This document shows positions 17,054 through 25,634 of a stretch of 64,000 nt of DNA, piece by piece (position 1 is the first letter of the stretch; each line of letters opens with the position of its first letter). The DNA is from Bin87 sp965116785. Its GTDB lineage: Bacteria; Chloroflexota; Dehalococcoidia; Lucifugimonadales; UBA3495. The translations under genes and the position numbers were made by a program. The stretch spans positions 1 to 64,000 of the forward strand of contig OZ220731.1 in the NCBI GenBank assembly GCA_965116785.1, in the 5' to 3' direction. Below the pieces are notes generated by a model. That model was not told the DNA's origin and did no database searches. It saw nothing but the letters and a program-made list of their open reading frames with translations.

Positions 17054-17554
17054 ATGAGCCTGCTCAGCATCGGCGCCATCGCGCTGTCGGCTGTGGTGAT
17101 CGGATCCGTGGCCCTACCGGTGTTGGCCGATCATTGGGAGCCGGAAGGCGGCGAGGCCCAGAAACTGGCCGCCGCAACGAAGGCGACCGCCCGCAAGGCC
17201 GGCGACCTGGGAACCAGCTTCGCCCGCGCGGCGCCGGTCCACGCCGCGGCAGGACCCCAGGACAGTGCCGGTGATGACCCACAACCGGGATCCTCGACCA
17301 CACGCCAGCTTGATCGGGACCGTGATCATGCGGTGGCGGTGGCTCTTCGCGAACTGGCCGCCCTGGATGCGGAGACGGACGGTCCCGGCGTCGACGAGCG
17401 CGTCATCGCCATCGAGAACCTGCGGGCCGTCTGGACACCCCGCTATCAACAGGCGGAGCAGGAACTTCGGCGGCTGTCCTACCGTATCGAGCACGCCGAC
17501 CGGGCGGCGAAACGCTACTTTCAAACCCAGGCCATCTCGGGTCAATTTATGTAG
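17054..17554 (+). CDS. Secreted hypothetical protein, cut by a Tn3-derived element
   Basis: About 166 residues from the ATG at 17054, with an excellent ribosome site (GGAGGTG). It begins with a signal or anchor ('LLSIGAIALSAVVIGSVALP'). The middle is Ala/Asp/Gln rich, and residues 90-155 form a charged helix ('VIAIENLRAVWTPRYQQAEQ'). The frame crosses into the inverted repeat at 17539 and stops at the TAG in 17552-17554, so the natural C-terminus is lost. Family unknown. Confidence 0.5.
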   Translation: MSLLSIGAIALSAVVIGSVALPVLADHWEPEGGEAQKLAAATKATARKAGDLGTSFARAAPVHAAAGPQDSAGDDPQPGSSTTRQLDRDRDHAVAVALRELAALDAETDGPGVDERVIAIENLRAVWTPRYQQAEQELRRLSYRIEHADRAAKRYFQTQAISGQFM

Positions 17555-17575
17555 GGGGCAGAATAGCACGCTAAG
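17539..17575 (+). repeat. Tn3-type inverted repeat, left end of mini-element 1
   Basis: Begins GGGTCAATTTATGTAGGGGG and ends AGCACGCTAAG. It pairs with the right end at 18550-18586. Confidence 0.7.
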
Positions 17576-18149
17576 GGGATAGGTGGCGGTTGAGGGTGCG
17601 ATAGACGGTAGGTCTTGAGACGGAGAAGAGCTCGGCGAGATCGCTGATGGAATACTCGCCGGTGTTGTGCATGCGGCAGAGTTCCCGCTGTTGCCGATCA
17701 GAGAGTTTGGGCTGCTTGCCGCGCAGTTTCCCCTTGGCGCGGGCGATGGCCATGCCCTCGCGGGTGCGCATGCGGGTGAGATCGGCTTCGAACTCGGCGA
17801 AGGTGGCGAGGATGTTGAAGAACATTTTTCCCATGGGATCATTGGGGTCGTAGAGGGTCGGGCCCAGGGCCAGTTTCACGCCGCGTTCCTGAAGCTGGTC
17901 GGCGATGGCGCGGGCGTCCGGGACGGAGCGGGCCAGGCGGTCGAGTTTGGGCACGACCAGGGTGTCGCCCTGGCGCACGGCGGCGAGGGCCTGGTCGAGG
18001 CCGGGTCGGGCGCGGCTGGCGCCGGTGAGGCCGTGGTCGGTGTAGATGCGATCTTCAGCGACGCCCAGTTCCAGGAGGGCCTGGCGCTGGGCGGCCAGGT
18101 CCTGCCGGTCGGTGGAACAGCGGGCGTAACCGATGAGGGTCTCTGTCAT
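17571..18149 (-). CDS. tnpR: Serine recombinase/resolvase, copy 1
   Basis: 192 residues from the ATG at 18149. The resolvase domain begins 'LIGYARCSTDRQDLAAQRQA' with the catalytic Ser in 'RCST', then 'DTLVVPKLDRLARSVPDA' and 'FNILATFAEFEADL'. The C-terminal helix-turn-helix is 'SISDLAELFSVSRPTVYRTL'. It should resolve cointegrates at res, probably in the shared sequence upstream. A nearly identical copy lies in opposite orientation at 27868. The gene's end overlaps the left inverted repeat. Confidence 0.9.
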   Translation of the reverse strand: MTETLIGYARCSTDRQDLAAQRQALLELGVAEDRIYTDHGLTGASRARPGLDQALAAVRQGDTLVVPKLDRLARSVPDARAIADQLQERGVKLALGPTLYDPNDPMGKMFFNILATFAEFEADLTRMRTREGMAIARAKGKLRGKQPKLSDRQQRELCRMHNTGEYSISDLAELFSVSRPTVYRTLNRHLSP

Positions 18150-18307
18150 GGGACGAGTGTACGGATAGGGTCCCGCCTCTGCAATTGTTACCGTACCATT
18201 CATATGAGACGCTTGCTGGTGCCGGTTTGGCGGGGTTCGGGGCAACGGACCGTGTCGTCCGCTGGAGGCTCCCCTTACGGACAGCGCCGCGCCTGCCGAG
18301 ACAAACA

Positions 18308-18545
18308 TCTGGAGCGTACAGCCCGGTTCGACCGCTACAGCGAGGGCCAGCACTGCGGCATGGCCGAGCTCAACCTGCTCGCCGCCATCGTCATCTACTG
18401 GGACTCGGCCCATCTCGGCGAAGCGCTGAGACCGCGGAAATTCGCCGGCCTGACGGTCAAGCCCGAGCTCCTGGCCCACATCTCACCCCCTTGCTGGGCC
18501 CACATCCTCCTCACCGGGGAATACTGGTGGCCAAAGCGTCGATAG
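18308..18545 (+). pseudogene. Tn3-family tnpA C-terminal remnant
   Basis: 'MAELNLLAAIVIYWDSAHLG' and 'ELLAHISPPCWAHILLTGEY' are the end of the Tn3-type DDE transposase. The first 900 or so residues are missing. Confidence 0.8.
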
Positions 18546-18549
18546 CGCC

Positions 18550-18586
18550 CTTAGCGTACGATTCTGCCCCCTACCTGAATCGACCC
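18550..18586 (-). repeat. Tn3-type inverted repeat, right end of mini-element 1
   Basis: The complement reads GGGTCGATTCAGGTAGGGGG and ends CGTACGCTAAG; 37 bp, outer end to the right. Confidence 0.75.
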
Positions 18587-18991
18587 GATCGAGGCCTGTC
18601 GGTGGATTTCACCACGGCCGCTGCTCTGGTCAACGAGCTGGTGGAAGCCAGGGACGAGCGCCGGCTGCTCAATCTCCAGCGCCAACTGGCCCGGCTCAAG
18701 CTCCTCATCATCGACGAGTTGGGCTTCGTGCCCTTGTCCCACACCGGGGCGGAACTCCTCTTCGAGGTCTTCAGCAAGCGCTACGAACGGGGCTCCATCC
18801 TGGTGACCACCAACCTGCCCTTCGACGAGTGGACCGAGGTCTTCGGCTCGAAGCGTCTCACCGGCGCGCTGCTGGATCGTCTCACCCACCACGTCCACAT
18901 CCTGGAGATGAACGGCGAGAGCTACCGCCTCAGGGGCAGCCGGCAGAGCGTCGCCGTCGGGCCAGCGTCGCACCGGCCGGCCGCCGGTTAG
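18587..18991 (+). pseudogene. istB C-terminal half (IS21 family)
   Basis: Starts mid-gene after the Tn3-type end: 'DFTTAAALVNELVEARDERR', Walker B 'LLIIDELGFVPLS', 'GSILVTTNLPFDEWTEVFGS' and 'DRLTHHVHILEMNGESYR'. The Walker A half is missing. It is a different subgroup from the IstB proteins at 31383 and 34399. Confidence 0.75.
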
Positions 18992-19246
18992 CGCCCCGCA
19001 GATGCCAATGCCTGACCGTCGTCAATGCGGGGGGCCCCACCCCGCCCCGGGCCAGCCGAGGCCGTCACGCACCACCCCGGGTGGTCCACTTTTCCTCCGC
19101 CCGGCCGGCCCAGCTTCGGTGCGCCCTTGACACACTGCGGTAGATATGCTGTTATTTCGGCACCTTTCTTAACAGGCCCGATCCCCGAACGGTAACGCGA
19201 CCCGATGGTGAGATATGGACTGTCGCCCGTGGCAAGGAAGCGAGTC

Positions 19247-19594
19247 ATGACAAACCAACAGAGGCGCACAATCAAGATTTGGCAGGTGCTGATCGCATAC
19301 GCGGCCCGGCGCAAGACTATCACGTACGGACGATTGGCCGGTCTGATAGACGACAATGTGGGTGCCAACTTGCTACGACCTTACTTAGATCGTGTTGGGG
19401 AGTTTTGCTTGGCACAACCACAACTTCCAAATTTGGCGGTTATCGCGGTCAGCCGTGATACTGGTGTGCCAGGCCGGTGTATTGCTCTCCGGCATGCAGA
19501 TGTGGACCAAGAAACCCAGGCAGTATACGGCGAGTATTGGTTTGGCATCACCCCACCTACACCCGATGACATCCGCCCTCGATCGTTCGAATGA
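19247..19594 (+). CDS. Hypothetical protein, 'TYGRLA' type
   Basis: 115 residues from the ATG at 19247 (AAGGAAG upstream). 'QRRTIKIWQVLIAYAARRKT', 'ITYGRLAGLI' and 'DTGVPGRCI' recall a widespread small hypothetical family whose winged-helix part looks like the DNA-binding half of alkyltransferase-like proteins. The function is not known. The gene appears intact between IS fragments. Confidence 0.5.
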   Translation: MTNQQRRTIKIWQVLIAYAARRKTITYGRLAGLIDDNVGANLLRPYLDRVGEFCLAQPQLPNLAVIAVSRDTGVPGRCIALRHADVDQETQAVYGEYWFGITPPTPDDIRPRSFE

Positions 19595-19825
19595 TCCAAC
19601 GAGCGACCACCGAACATGTCGACACGAGCGTGCCTGACGTTCAGCACTCGGAAGCACTACCCTGCTGATCCAACCTCTGCCCAATCACGCACGGCGAGGC
19701 GAGGACAAAGTTTTATCGGGGGAGATGCAAGCGCGCATTCCGCCCCAAAATCACCGAGCTCGCCGACTGATTCCAACTGATTCCAGCAGTGTCGGGGTAG
19801 ATTACGGTAGCAACTGTCTTTTATG

Positions 19826-20788
19826 TCAAGAGGAAAGGGTCGGGAAGGTTGGCCTCACCTCGCACCAGGGTGAGTGATGTTTGAGCATGGCGTTGAGGAT
19901 GACGAGGAGTTTGCGCATGCAGGCGACCAAGGCCACCTTTTTCGCTTTACCGGCCGCCAGCAGCTTCTGGTAGAAGTCGCGGATGATCGGGTTGTAGCGG
20001 CTGCTCACCAACGCTGCCATATAGAGTACAGCCCGCACTCGGGACCGTCCGCCTCAGACGGTGCGTTTGCCTCGCAGGGTGCCGCTGTCCCGGTTGAAGG
20101 GAGCCACGCCGACCAGAGCAGCGATTTGTTTGCGGTCCAGAGTGCCCAATTCCGGAAGGTAGGCCAGCAGGGTGAGGGAGAGTTGCTCCCCCACACCGGG
20201 CACGGAGCGCAAAAGATCATCTTTCTCTCGCCACACGGGACTGCGGCGAAGCGTCTGTCTCAGCCCTCCGTCCAGGTCTGCCAACTCCTGTTCCAGCCAG
20301 GCGATGTGGGCCTCGATGCGGGGGCGGACGGCGCTGATGGCGGCGCCCAACCGGTTCTTCTCCGAGACCAGCATGGTCATTACCTGGTTCCTGCGGGCAG
20401 CCAGGGAGTTGAGGACCTGGGTCTCGGCGTCTTTGAGAGGGCGCACCGAGGGACGGACGACGTCGGCGAAGTGCGCCAGGATCGCCGCGTCCAGGGCGTC
20501 GGTCTTGGCCAGCGTTCCCGTGGCCCTGGCGAAGTCGCGCACCTGGCGCGGGTTGACCACCACCACCGGCAGCGCCGACGCGGCCAGCGCAGCCACCAAG
20601 GACAGTTCCAGTCCGTCCGTACTCTCCAGCAGCACCAGGGCCGGATCCAGGTCCACCATCTGGGAAACTAATTCCGCAACGCCGGCATCATCGTAGGACA
20701 CGACCCGGGCCTGTCCCGTAGGCCGGACGGCAACGTCGACCTGGGCCTTTGAGACATCAATTCCTACGAAGCTCGGTTCTTGTTCCAT
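19826..20788 (-). pseudogene. IS110-family transposase with one nonsense codon
   Basis: Two minus-strand pieces lie in the same frame. 'FVGIDVSKAQVDVAV' to 'SGTLRGKRTV' ends at a TGA (20054-20056), and after it the frame continues 'MRAVLYMAALVSSRYNPIIR' to the usual end. The TGA is probably a Trp TGG changed by one base. The rest (D-E-D-D core, Tnp20 domain) looks complete over about 320 residues. Start is the ATG at 20788. It diverges from the intact IS110 gene at 21072. Confidence 0.85.
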
Positions 20789-21071
20789 CTGTCCCACCCG
20801 TATGAGCGCTGGCCCGTCCTTGCATGATGCGGGCTCGATTGGCCCAGGCAACTTGTATGATCAATCCGTTCTGCCGACAGGCCTGTCGGCAGGACAGGTG
20901 GGGAGGGCGCGTCGTAGGCAACTGGGCGAGCCGGGCTGACGTCCGTACTGCGCCGGCGAACAGTAGGACACCCTTCCCGCCGCGCTGGTCGCTCCGAACG
21001 GATACACGGGCTAATAGGCCCGCATCTGCAAGTGTGGAGGACACCGGCATTATCACACCAGGAGGTAAAGC
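20789..21071. other. Divergent IS110 leader, possible bridge-RNA region
   Basis: This 283-bp stretch lies between two diverging IS110 transposase genes. In the IS110 group the guide (bridge) RNA is made from the non-coding DNA upstream of the transposase, so one or both may be encoded here. It contains a perfect 22-bp palindrome (20871-20892, half site CTGCCGACAG). Confidence 0.35.
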
Positions 21072-22067
21072 ATGGCAGTAGTCGCAGGCGTTGACGTCGC
21101 CAAATCCAGCCTGGACGTTTCGGTTTCTGAGGGTCCGGTGTTGCGGTTCGACAATACGGCGAAGGGCATCACGAAGCTGTTGAAACATCTCACCAAGCAG
21201 GAGGCCACCTTGGCCGTGTGCGAATCCACCGGTGGCTACGAACGTCTGCTGGTTAGTCGCCTGCGGAAGGCCGAGATAGGGGTTCGAGTGGCCAATCCCG
21301 GTCGGGTGAGAGCCTTCGCCAAGGCTTGCGGCTACGAAGCCAAGACCGACCCGCGAGACGCCCAGGTGCTGTCCCGGTATGGACAGGTATTCCCCGAATC
21401 GGAGACGCCGGCAGCCGAGCCGGAGCGCGAGGAGTTGCAGGACCTACTGCGGAGACGCCGGCAGCTGGTCGAGCAACGAGTACAGGAAGTGAACCGGCTG
21501 GACAAGGGCGCTTCCGCCGCCGTGGTCCAGTCCACCAAGCGGCACATAGCCTGGTTGGATGCCGAGATTGCCCAGCTGGACAAGGAGTACCAGGAGGCTT
21601 TGCAGGACAGCACCTCCTTGGCCAAGCGGGCAGAGCTGTACCGGACCGTCCCCGGTGTGGGACCGCTAACCGCGGCGACGTTGGTGGCCTTTCTGCCCGA
21701 GCTGGGCCAGTGGGACAGCAAGGCTCTGACCTCGCTGGTGGGACTGGCGCCTTGGTCGCGGGACAGCGGCCGTAAGCGGGGACAGAGAGCGATCCGAGGC
21801 GGAAGAGGCATCGTGCGCAAAGCCCTCTATCTCTGTGCCTGCTCGGTGATCCAGGTCGAGGGCGAGTTACGCCATTTCTACCAAAACCTCCGCCAGCGCG
21901 GGAAACCCGGCAACGTGGCCTTGGTAGCCGTGATGCGCAAGTTGCTGTTGCAGCTGAATTCTCTCGCCCGCAGAGGAACGCCATGGGTGCCGTCGGCAGG
22001 ATTGACGAATCTCATTGCAAACTCCAAAAAGCTTGACGTCAAACCACGGATACTGTTCGGGCTCTAA
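21072..22067 (+). CDS. IS110-family transposase, intact
   Basis: 331 residues with an ideal ribosome site (AGGAGGT). The RuvC-like DEDD core is present: Asp8 in 'GVDVAKSSLDV', Glu51 in 'CESTGGYE', Asp93 and Asp96 in 'KTDPRDAQVL'. A coiled region and the Tnp20 domain follow: 'TVPGVGPLTAATLVAFLPEL' and 'SRDSGRKRGQR', with the expected catalytic Ser near 232. IS110 enzymes insert at specific sites using a bridge RNA. No stop or shift, so potentially active. Confidence 0.92.
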   Translation: MAVVAGVDVAKSSLDVSVSEGPVLRFDNTAKGITKLLKHLTKQEATLAVCESTGGYERLLVSRLRKAEIGVRVANPGRVRAFAKACGYEAKTDPRDAQVLSRYGQVFPESETPAAEPEREELQDLLRRRRQLVEQRVQEVNRLDKGASAAVVQSTKRHIAWLDAEIAQLDKEYQEALQDSTSLAKRAELYRTVPGVGPLTAATLVAFLPELGQWDSKALTSLVGLAPWSRDSGRKRGQRAIRGGRGIVRKALYLCACSVIQVEGELRHFYQNLRQRGKPGNVALVAVMRKLLLQLNSLARRGTPWVPSAGLTNLIANSKKLDVKPRILFGL

Positions 22068-22140
22068 CTCAATAAGGTGGGGCGACCCTCGCTACCGTAC
22101 GGCCTTCCTTGACCCAGGGGGCACCGGTCTACCCCACTCA

Positions 22141-22588
22141 CCCAAAGATAAAAGGTGGCAGAATCCTACGCTCAGGATTTTGCCCACCACTTCTCATCGC
22201 TAAAAGGCCGTTACGAAGGTTTGGAGTCCCTAAGGCCATTTTAGCGGCGTTTCGGCCACCGGTATTCCCCGGGCAGCAGTATGTGAGCCCAGCCCAGGGG
22301 CGAGATATGGGCCACCAGCTCAGGGTCGACCGTCAGGCCGTCGTACTGTCGTTGTCTGATCGCTTCGCCGAGATGGGCGGAGTTCCAGTAGATGACGATG
22401 GCGGCGAGGAGGTTGAGCTCGGCCATGCCGCAGTGCTGGCCCTCGCTGTAGCGGTCGAACCGGGCTGTACGCTCCAGATGTTTGTCTCGGCAGGCGCGGC
22501 GCTGTCCGTAAGGGGACCGTCTATCGCACCCTCAACCGGCGCCCTTCCCCTTAGCGTACGATCCTGTTCCCTACCGGAATCGATCCCC
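22141..22588. mobile_element. Tn3-derived mini-element 2, without intact genes
   Basis: About 450 bp. A degenerate left end (22141-22174, GGTGGCAGAATCCTACGCTC) is followed by a tnpA tail (minus), the last codons of a resolvase (22515-22546, plus) and a right end at 22550-22588. It is a deleted version of mini-element 1, resembling the TIME class of Tn3-derived miniature elements. A near-perfect stem (22154-22167 with 22174-22188) lies over the left end. Confidence 0.6.
22241..22500 (-). pseudogene. Tn3-family tnpA C-terminal remnant
   Basis: 'MAELNLLAAIVIYWNSAHLG' to 'SPLGWAHILLPGEYRWPKRR' is the end of Tn3-type TnpA. It is fused at about 22510 to the tail of a resolvase gene on the other strand, which shows an internal deletion. 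Confidence 0.75.
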
Positions 22589-22640
22589 ACCGGCGGGAAC
22601 GTCGCCGGCGGCACACCATCGTGGAAGAGGCTTTGCTTCC

Positions 22641-22937
22641 ATGGACCGTTTGGGAGGGGATAAGTCTTGGTTGGGTGGATTGTGGAAGGTGGACTGTGAG
22701 GCGTACATGGCCGCGCTGGCTCACCACGTGCTGAAGATAGTGCGGAGATTGGATGGCGCTGCCGGCGCCATCGCCGCGAGCGCGGGGCACGCCAAGGACA
22801 ATGCCGTGGCGGATTTCGTCGCACCGTTGTGGCACTTTGTGTGGATCAGCTGGCGGACCTTCAACATCAGGCCCGCGCTACGGTATATCCACCGTCAACT
22901 CCACAACTTTCTCAAGGGGCCCGTCGGTGAAAATTGA
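22641..22937 (+). pseudogene. Probable transposase C-terminal remnant
   Basis: 'LWKVDCEAYMAALAHHVLKI', 'AVADFVAPLWHFVWISWRTF' looks like the end of a DDE transposase. No catalytic motif is included and the family is unclear. Confidence 0.35.
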
Positions 22938-22950
22938 CAGCCACTCTGCG

Positions 22951-23499
22951 TTACAATTGCCAAAAATCCAATCCAACGCATGATAAGCACGTCAAAAAGC
23001 CATCAACAAGATTGCGGAGATTGCGTTCACTCGAACGCGTTAAACTGGGCAGTTCTGCACGATTCTCGTTCGCTACAGTACAAAGTCCTCTGTCCTCCTT
23101 ATCGAGAACCAAGTCCAGCAACGTGGCTTCAAGCCAACGTCGGCGCTTCCGGTGCCTTGGCCCTTCCAGTTTGATATTGCTGGTAAGCACGGCCGCTTCC
23201 GTCCAGAAGGACTGTTTCTTGTCATGGCGTCTGAGACGATACAGGCAATTGTTGGCGTACCCAATGTAAAGGCAGGGCCGTTGTTGTGTGCCAGGGAAAC
23301 CCCAGATGATGTAGATACCAGGCCTTTTGAGGGTGTTATGCACTGTCTTGGCACCACCAACTCTGCTGTTGCCAATGTCGCGCACCAATTCGCGCGAAAG
23401 GACCGTAGTCCGCCCCTGCCAATTTTCAATGTGTTTCTTATCGAAAATCTGCACCCCGGGCAGGTTTTGGTAAGTACGTGGGTTGAGGTTGCCAGTCAT
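22951..23499 (-). CDS. GIY-YIG nuclease-family protein
   Basis: 182 residues from the ATG at 23499 (GGAGGG upstream). 'GGAKTVHNTLKRPGIYIIWG' and 'PCLYIGYANNCLYRLRRHDK' contain the GIY...YIG pair, then Arg ('RLRRH'), 'FWTEAAVL' and a Glu in 'RRWLEATLLDLV' as metal ligand. These single-domain enzymes nick or cut DNA. The last 45 residues match nothing I know. The partner is unknown; the neighbours are IS remnants and TA-like genes. Confidence 0.7.
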   Translation of the reverse strand: MTGNLNPRTYQNLPGVQIFDKKHIENWQGRTTVLSRELVRDIGNSRVGGAKTVHNTLKRPGIYIIWGFPGTQQRPCLYIGYANNCLYRLRRHDKKQSFWTEAAVLTSNIKLEGPRHRKRRRWLEATLLDLVLDKEDRGLCTVANENRAELPSLTRSSERNLRNLVDGFLTCLSCVGLDFWQL

Positions 23500-23553
23500 G
23501 CTATTGCCCTCCCCAATCAACATAAGGTGGATGGCAAGCAGTATAGCCCACAT

Positions 23554-24081
23554 CCGCCGAAAGGGGAGTGCGCGGACCGAAGACGACAGATTGGGAAACG
23601 AGTGTGACCGTCAGCAGGGCGTTGACCTCGACGGAATGGTACGGGTGCTGAGTGTGTCGACGGCGTGAGGGGAATTTCTCACCTGCCGTCAGCGGCGACG
23701 GCCGGCGAGATCATCAGGGCAAATAGCATGGATGCAACGCCACGCCGAGGACAAGGGATTGAAACTGAGACCCGATTGGATGGAGTCTCTGAGCGCCGGT
23801 CCCCCTGGGGAGGTCCATCGGTCAGAAACGGCTATCGGCCCGGCAACCTGCCCGGGTCATACGTGGAGGTGAATTAGGGCAGGGGCGGTGGTTCCCCTGA
23901 ACTCCGGTCTCGGGCAAACAGCCACCCATGAGACAAAGCCTGCCAGTGGATGGCGGAGGCAAGCCGGCACAAGGTTCCGGCTCACCCGTTCCCAAGCACC
24001 TCAAACCTGACAATGGTGGTATCACGACGTGATACAATCGAGCTGACGTCAGCGGGACGCTCAACCTTCCTGAATCCGGAT
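23554..24081. other. Intergenic stretch, no gene seen
   Basis: About 530 bases with no convincing frame or RNA. Short open frames on both strands are not protein-like. Confidence 0.4.
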
Positions 24082-24318
24082 ATGCCGACGGTGGCCATAG
24101 TGGGCCAGTATCAATTCGTCATCCGTACCAGGGAGCTGGAATTTGAACCGCCCCACGTCCATGTGCGCGTCGGAAACGAAGACTGGGCGCGGATCCTCCT
24201 GGACAGCGGCGGATATTCTCATGAGCCTCCACCGGGGCACTACCGCCCGATCATCGAGGCCTTCGACGCCCACGCGGCCAATATCCGGGCGGAATGGTTC
24301 CGGATCCACAGGAGGTGA
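24082..24318 (+). CDS. DUF4160 protein
   Basis: 78 residues: 'VGQYQFVIRTRELEFEPPHV' and 'HVRVGNEDWARILLDS' fit DUF4160, which is commonly encoded next to a DUF2442 or HTH protein in suspected toxin-antitoxin pairs. The next gene starts 6 bases after the stop. ATG 24082 is chosen because DUF4160 proteins start right before this segment. Confidence 0.7.
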   Translation: MPTVAIVGQYQFVIRTRELEFEPPHVHVRVGNEDWARILLDSGGYSHEPPPGHYRPIIEAFDAHAANIRAEWFRIHRR

Positions 24319-24324
24319 GAAACC

Positions 24325-24828
24325 ATGGTAACGACGCTGGTGAAAAACGCCGACCGGATGATGTCGTCCGCCTCCGCACTGGACGAGGGCATCGAGCTCA
24401 GCTTCGTGGATGGCTGCTCGGGCCTGATCCCGTTCAGCGACCTACCTGAAGTCGCCGCAGGCGGCGGTTTCAAGGAACTGGAATTGCCCACGCCGTATGA
24501 GATGATCCTGATCACGGTCAGCGGGGAACGGTCCGAGGTCCCCTGGGACTTCGCCCGCCACTACTGCGATCCGACCTACCGGCCGCGGATAGAGGCTCAG
24601 GCCAGGCAGGCGCGTGATGATCTCGGCGGCCGCATTCGGGAGCATCGCGATGCGGCCGGTTTGACCCAGGCGGAGTTGTCCTCGCGCGCAGGGATTGGCA
24701 GAGTGACACTCACCCGCATCGAGAAAGGCGAGCACAGCCCGCGGGCCGAGACCCTCACGGCCATCGCGCGCGTCCTGGAAGTTGAGGTCGAGGGCCTGAT
24801 CTTGCCGCGAGATCGTCGAAGTCCATAG
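24325..24828 (+). CDS. DUF2442-like plus XRE helix-turn-helix protein
   Basis: 167 residues with a strong ribosome site (AGGAGGTGAG). Residues 15-95 look like a DUF2442-type small beta domain ('FVDGCSGLIPFSDLPEVAAG', 'VPWDFARHYCDP'). Residues 100-160 are an XRE-type helix-turn-helix ('TQAELSSRAGIGRVTLTRIE'). It probably represses its own operon and forms a pair with the DUF4160 gene. Confidence 0.75.
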   Translation: MVTTLVKNADRMMSSASALDEGIELSFVDGCSGLIPFSDLPEVAAGGGFKELELPTPYEMILITVSGERSEVPWDFARHYCDPTYRPRIEAQARQARDDLGGRIREHRDAAGLTQAELSSRAGIGRVTLTRIEKGEHSPRAETLTAIARVLEVEVEGLILPRDRRSP

Positions 24829-25075
24829 CATATCGACGCGGCAAATGGGGCGCCGCCATTTGTTTCCTTCCAGATCGTGCATGGGCATCTCAATCGATGT
24901 TGGGGGATTGGTTCGCCCAGCATCCATTGCGTTGGGCAGTGCATTTGCGAGTCGCCGGTAGCGGCTTCGCCCAACCTTAGACAGGCCGGGAATGGACACG
25001 CACTGGCCGGATCATCATAATGGTCACCATGAGAGCCGACGTTGCCTTCATCAGACGTGCCTCCGCAAGAACGCC

Positions 25076-25621
25076 ATGACCATACCCTCAGCCATGCTCG
25101 AACCGAGCGTTTCGCTCCGGTGGGCAGAGAAATTCCATTCATTCGACGGAGCGCCGGCCACCAGGGAAACGGCCGTGGCCGCCGCCCGCCGTCGGGCAGA
25201 GGCCCTCTTCAACACGGATCCGGACGAGCGGCTGGCGTACATGGAGTCGCCGGAGTGGGGATTCAGCGCCGACCACCTCAGGCAGGTGAACCGCGTGATG
25301 GACGCGTTTCTGGACGGCGCGGCGCAGCGCGAGGTGAGACGGCTAGCGGCTCAGTGCCTGGAAGAGAACGGTGCGCCGCACCACATGGCCGCCCAGTGGT
25401 TCACGGAAGAGAGATACGACCGGCTCCGCGACCTGCTGGATGCCACTGAGGTGCCAGACCAGCTGTTGGTGGCTTGCCATGCGTGGCTGGAAGTCCATGA
25501 GCTGGCCCAGGCGGCCTATCTCCTGGCGAAGAACCGAAGGCTGTCGCGGCCGGATTTCAGCAACTTCAGGCAGACGCCCGAGGAAATCGAGGGGGACCTG
25601 CGCTTCGTCGACGCGGTGTGA
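25076..25621 (+). CDS. Hypothetical helical protein, first gene of MazF-like operon
   Basis: 181 residues, helical and rich in Ala, Arg and Glu, with no known domain. It is followed 13 bases later by the MazF-like gene, so it could be that protein's antitoxin although it resembles no known one. An ATG at 25076 fits the protein-like part of the frame; no strong ribosome site is visible. Confidence 0.5.
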   Translation: MTIPSAMLEPSVSLRWAEKFHSFDGAPATRETAVAAARRRAEALFNTDPDERLAYMESPEWGFSADHLRQVNRVMDAFLDGAAQREVRRLAAQCLEENGAPHHMAAQWFTEERYDRLRDLLDATEVPDQLLVACHAWLEVHELAQAAYLLAKNRRLSRPDFSNFRQTPEEIEGDLRFVDAV

Positions 25622-25634
25622 TCAAGGGCGAACC

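Larger units (their letters stand above)
17539..18586. mobile_element. Tn3-derived mini-element 1: ends, resolvase, tnpA tail
   Basis: 1048 bp between two 37-bp ends that both point outward. It holds an intact serine resolvase (minus) and only the last 80 or so codons of tnpA (plus), so it needs a helper transposase. The left flank is a truncated secreted-protein gene and the right flank a truncated istB. The flanking 5-mers (ATCTC and GATCG) differ, so there was rearrangement or deletion after insertion. Confidence 0.7.

Noticed and set aside
20054..20056. In-frame TGA in IS110 as a selenocysteine codon
   Set aside because: The position is a Trp in related IS110 proteins and no hairpin follows, so a nonsense mutation is more likely even though this genome seems to use Sec.
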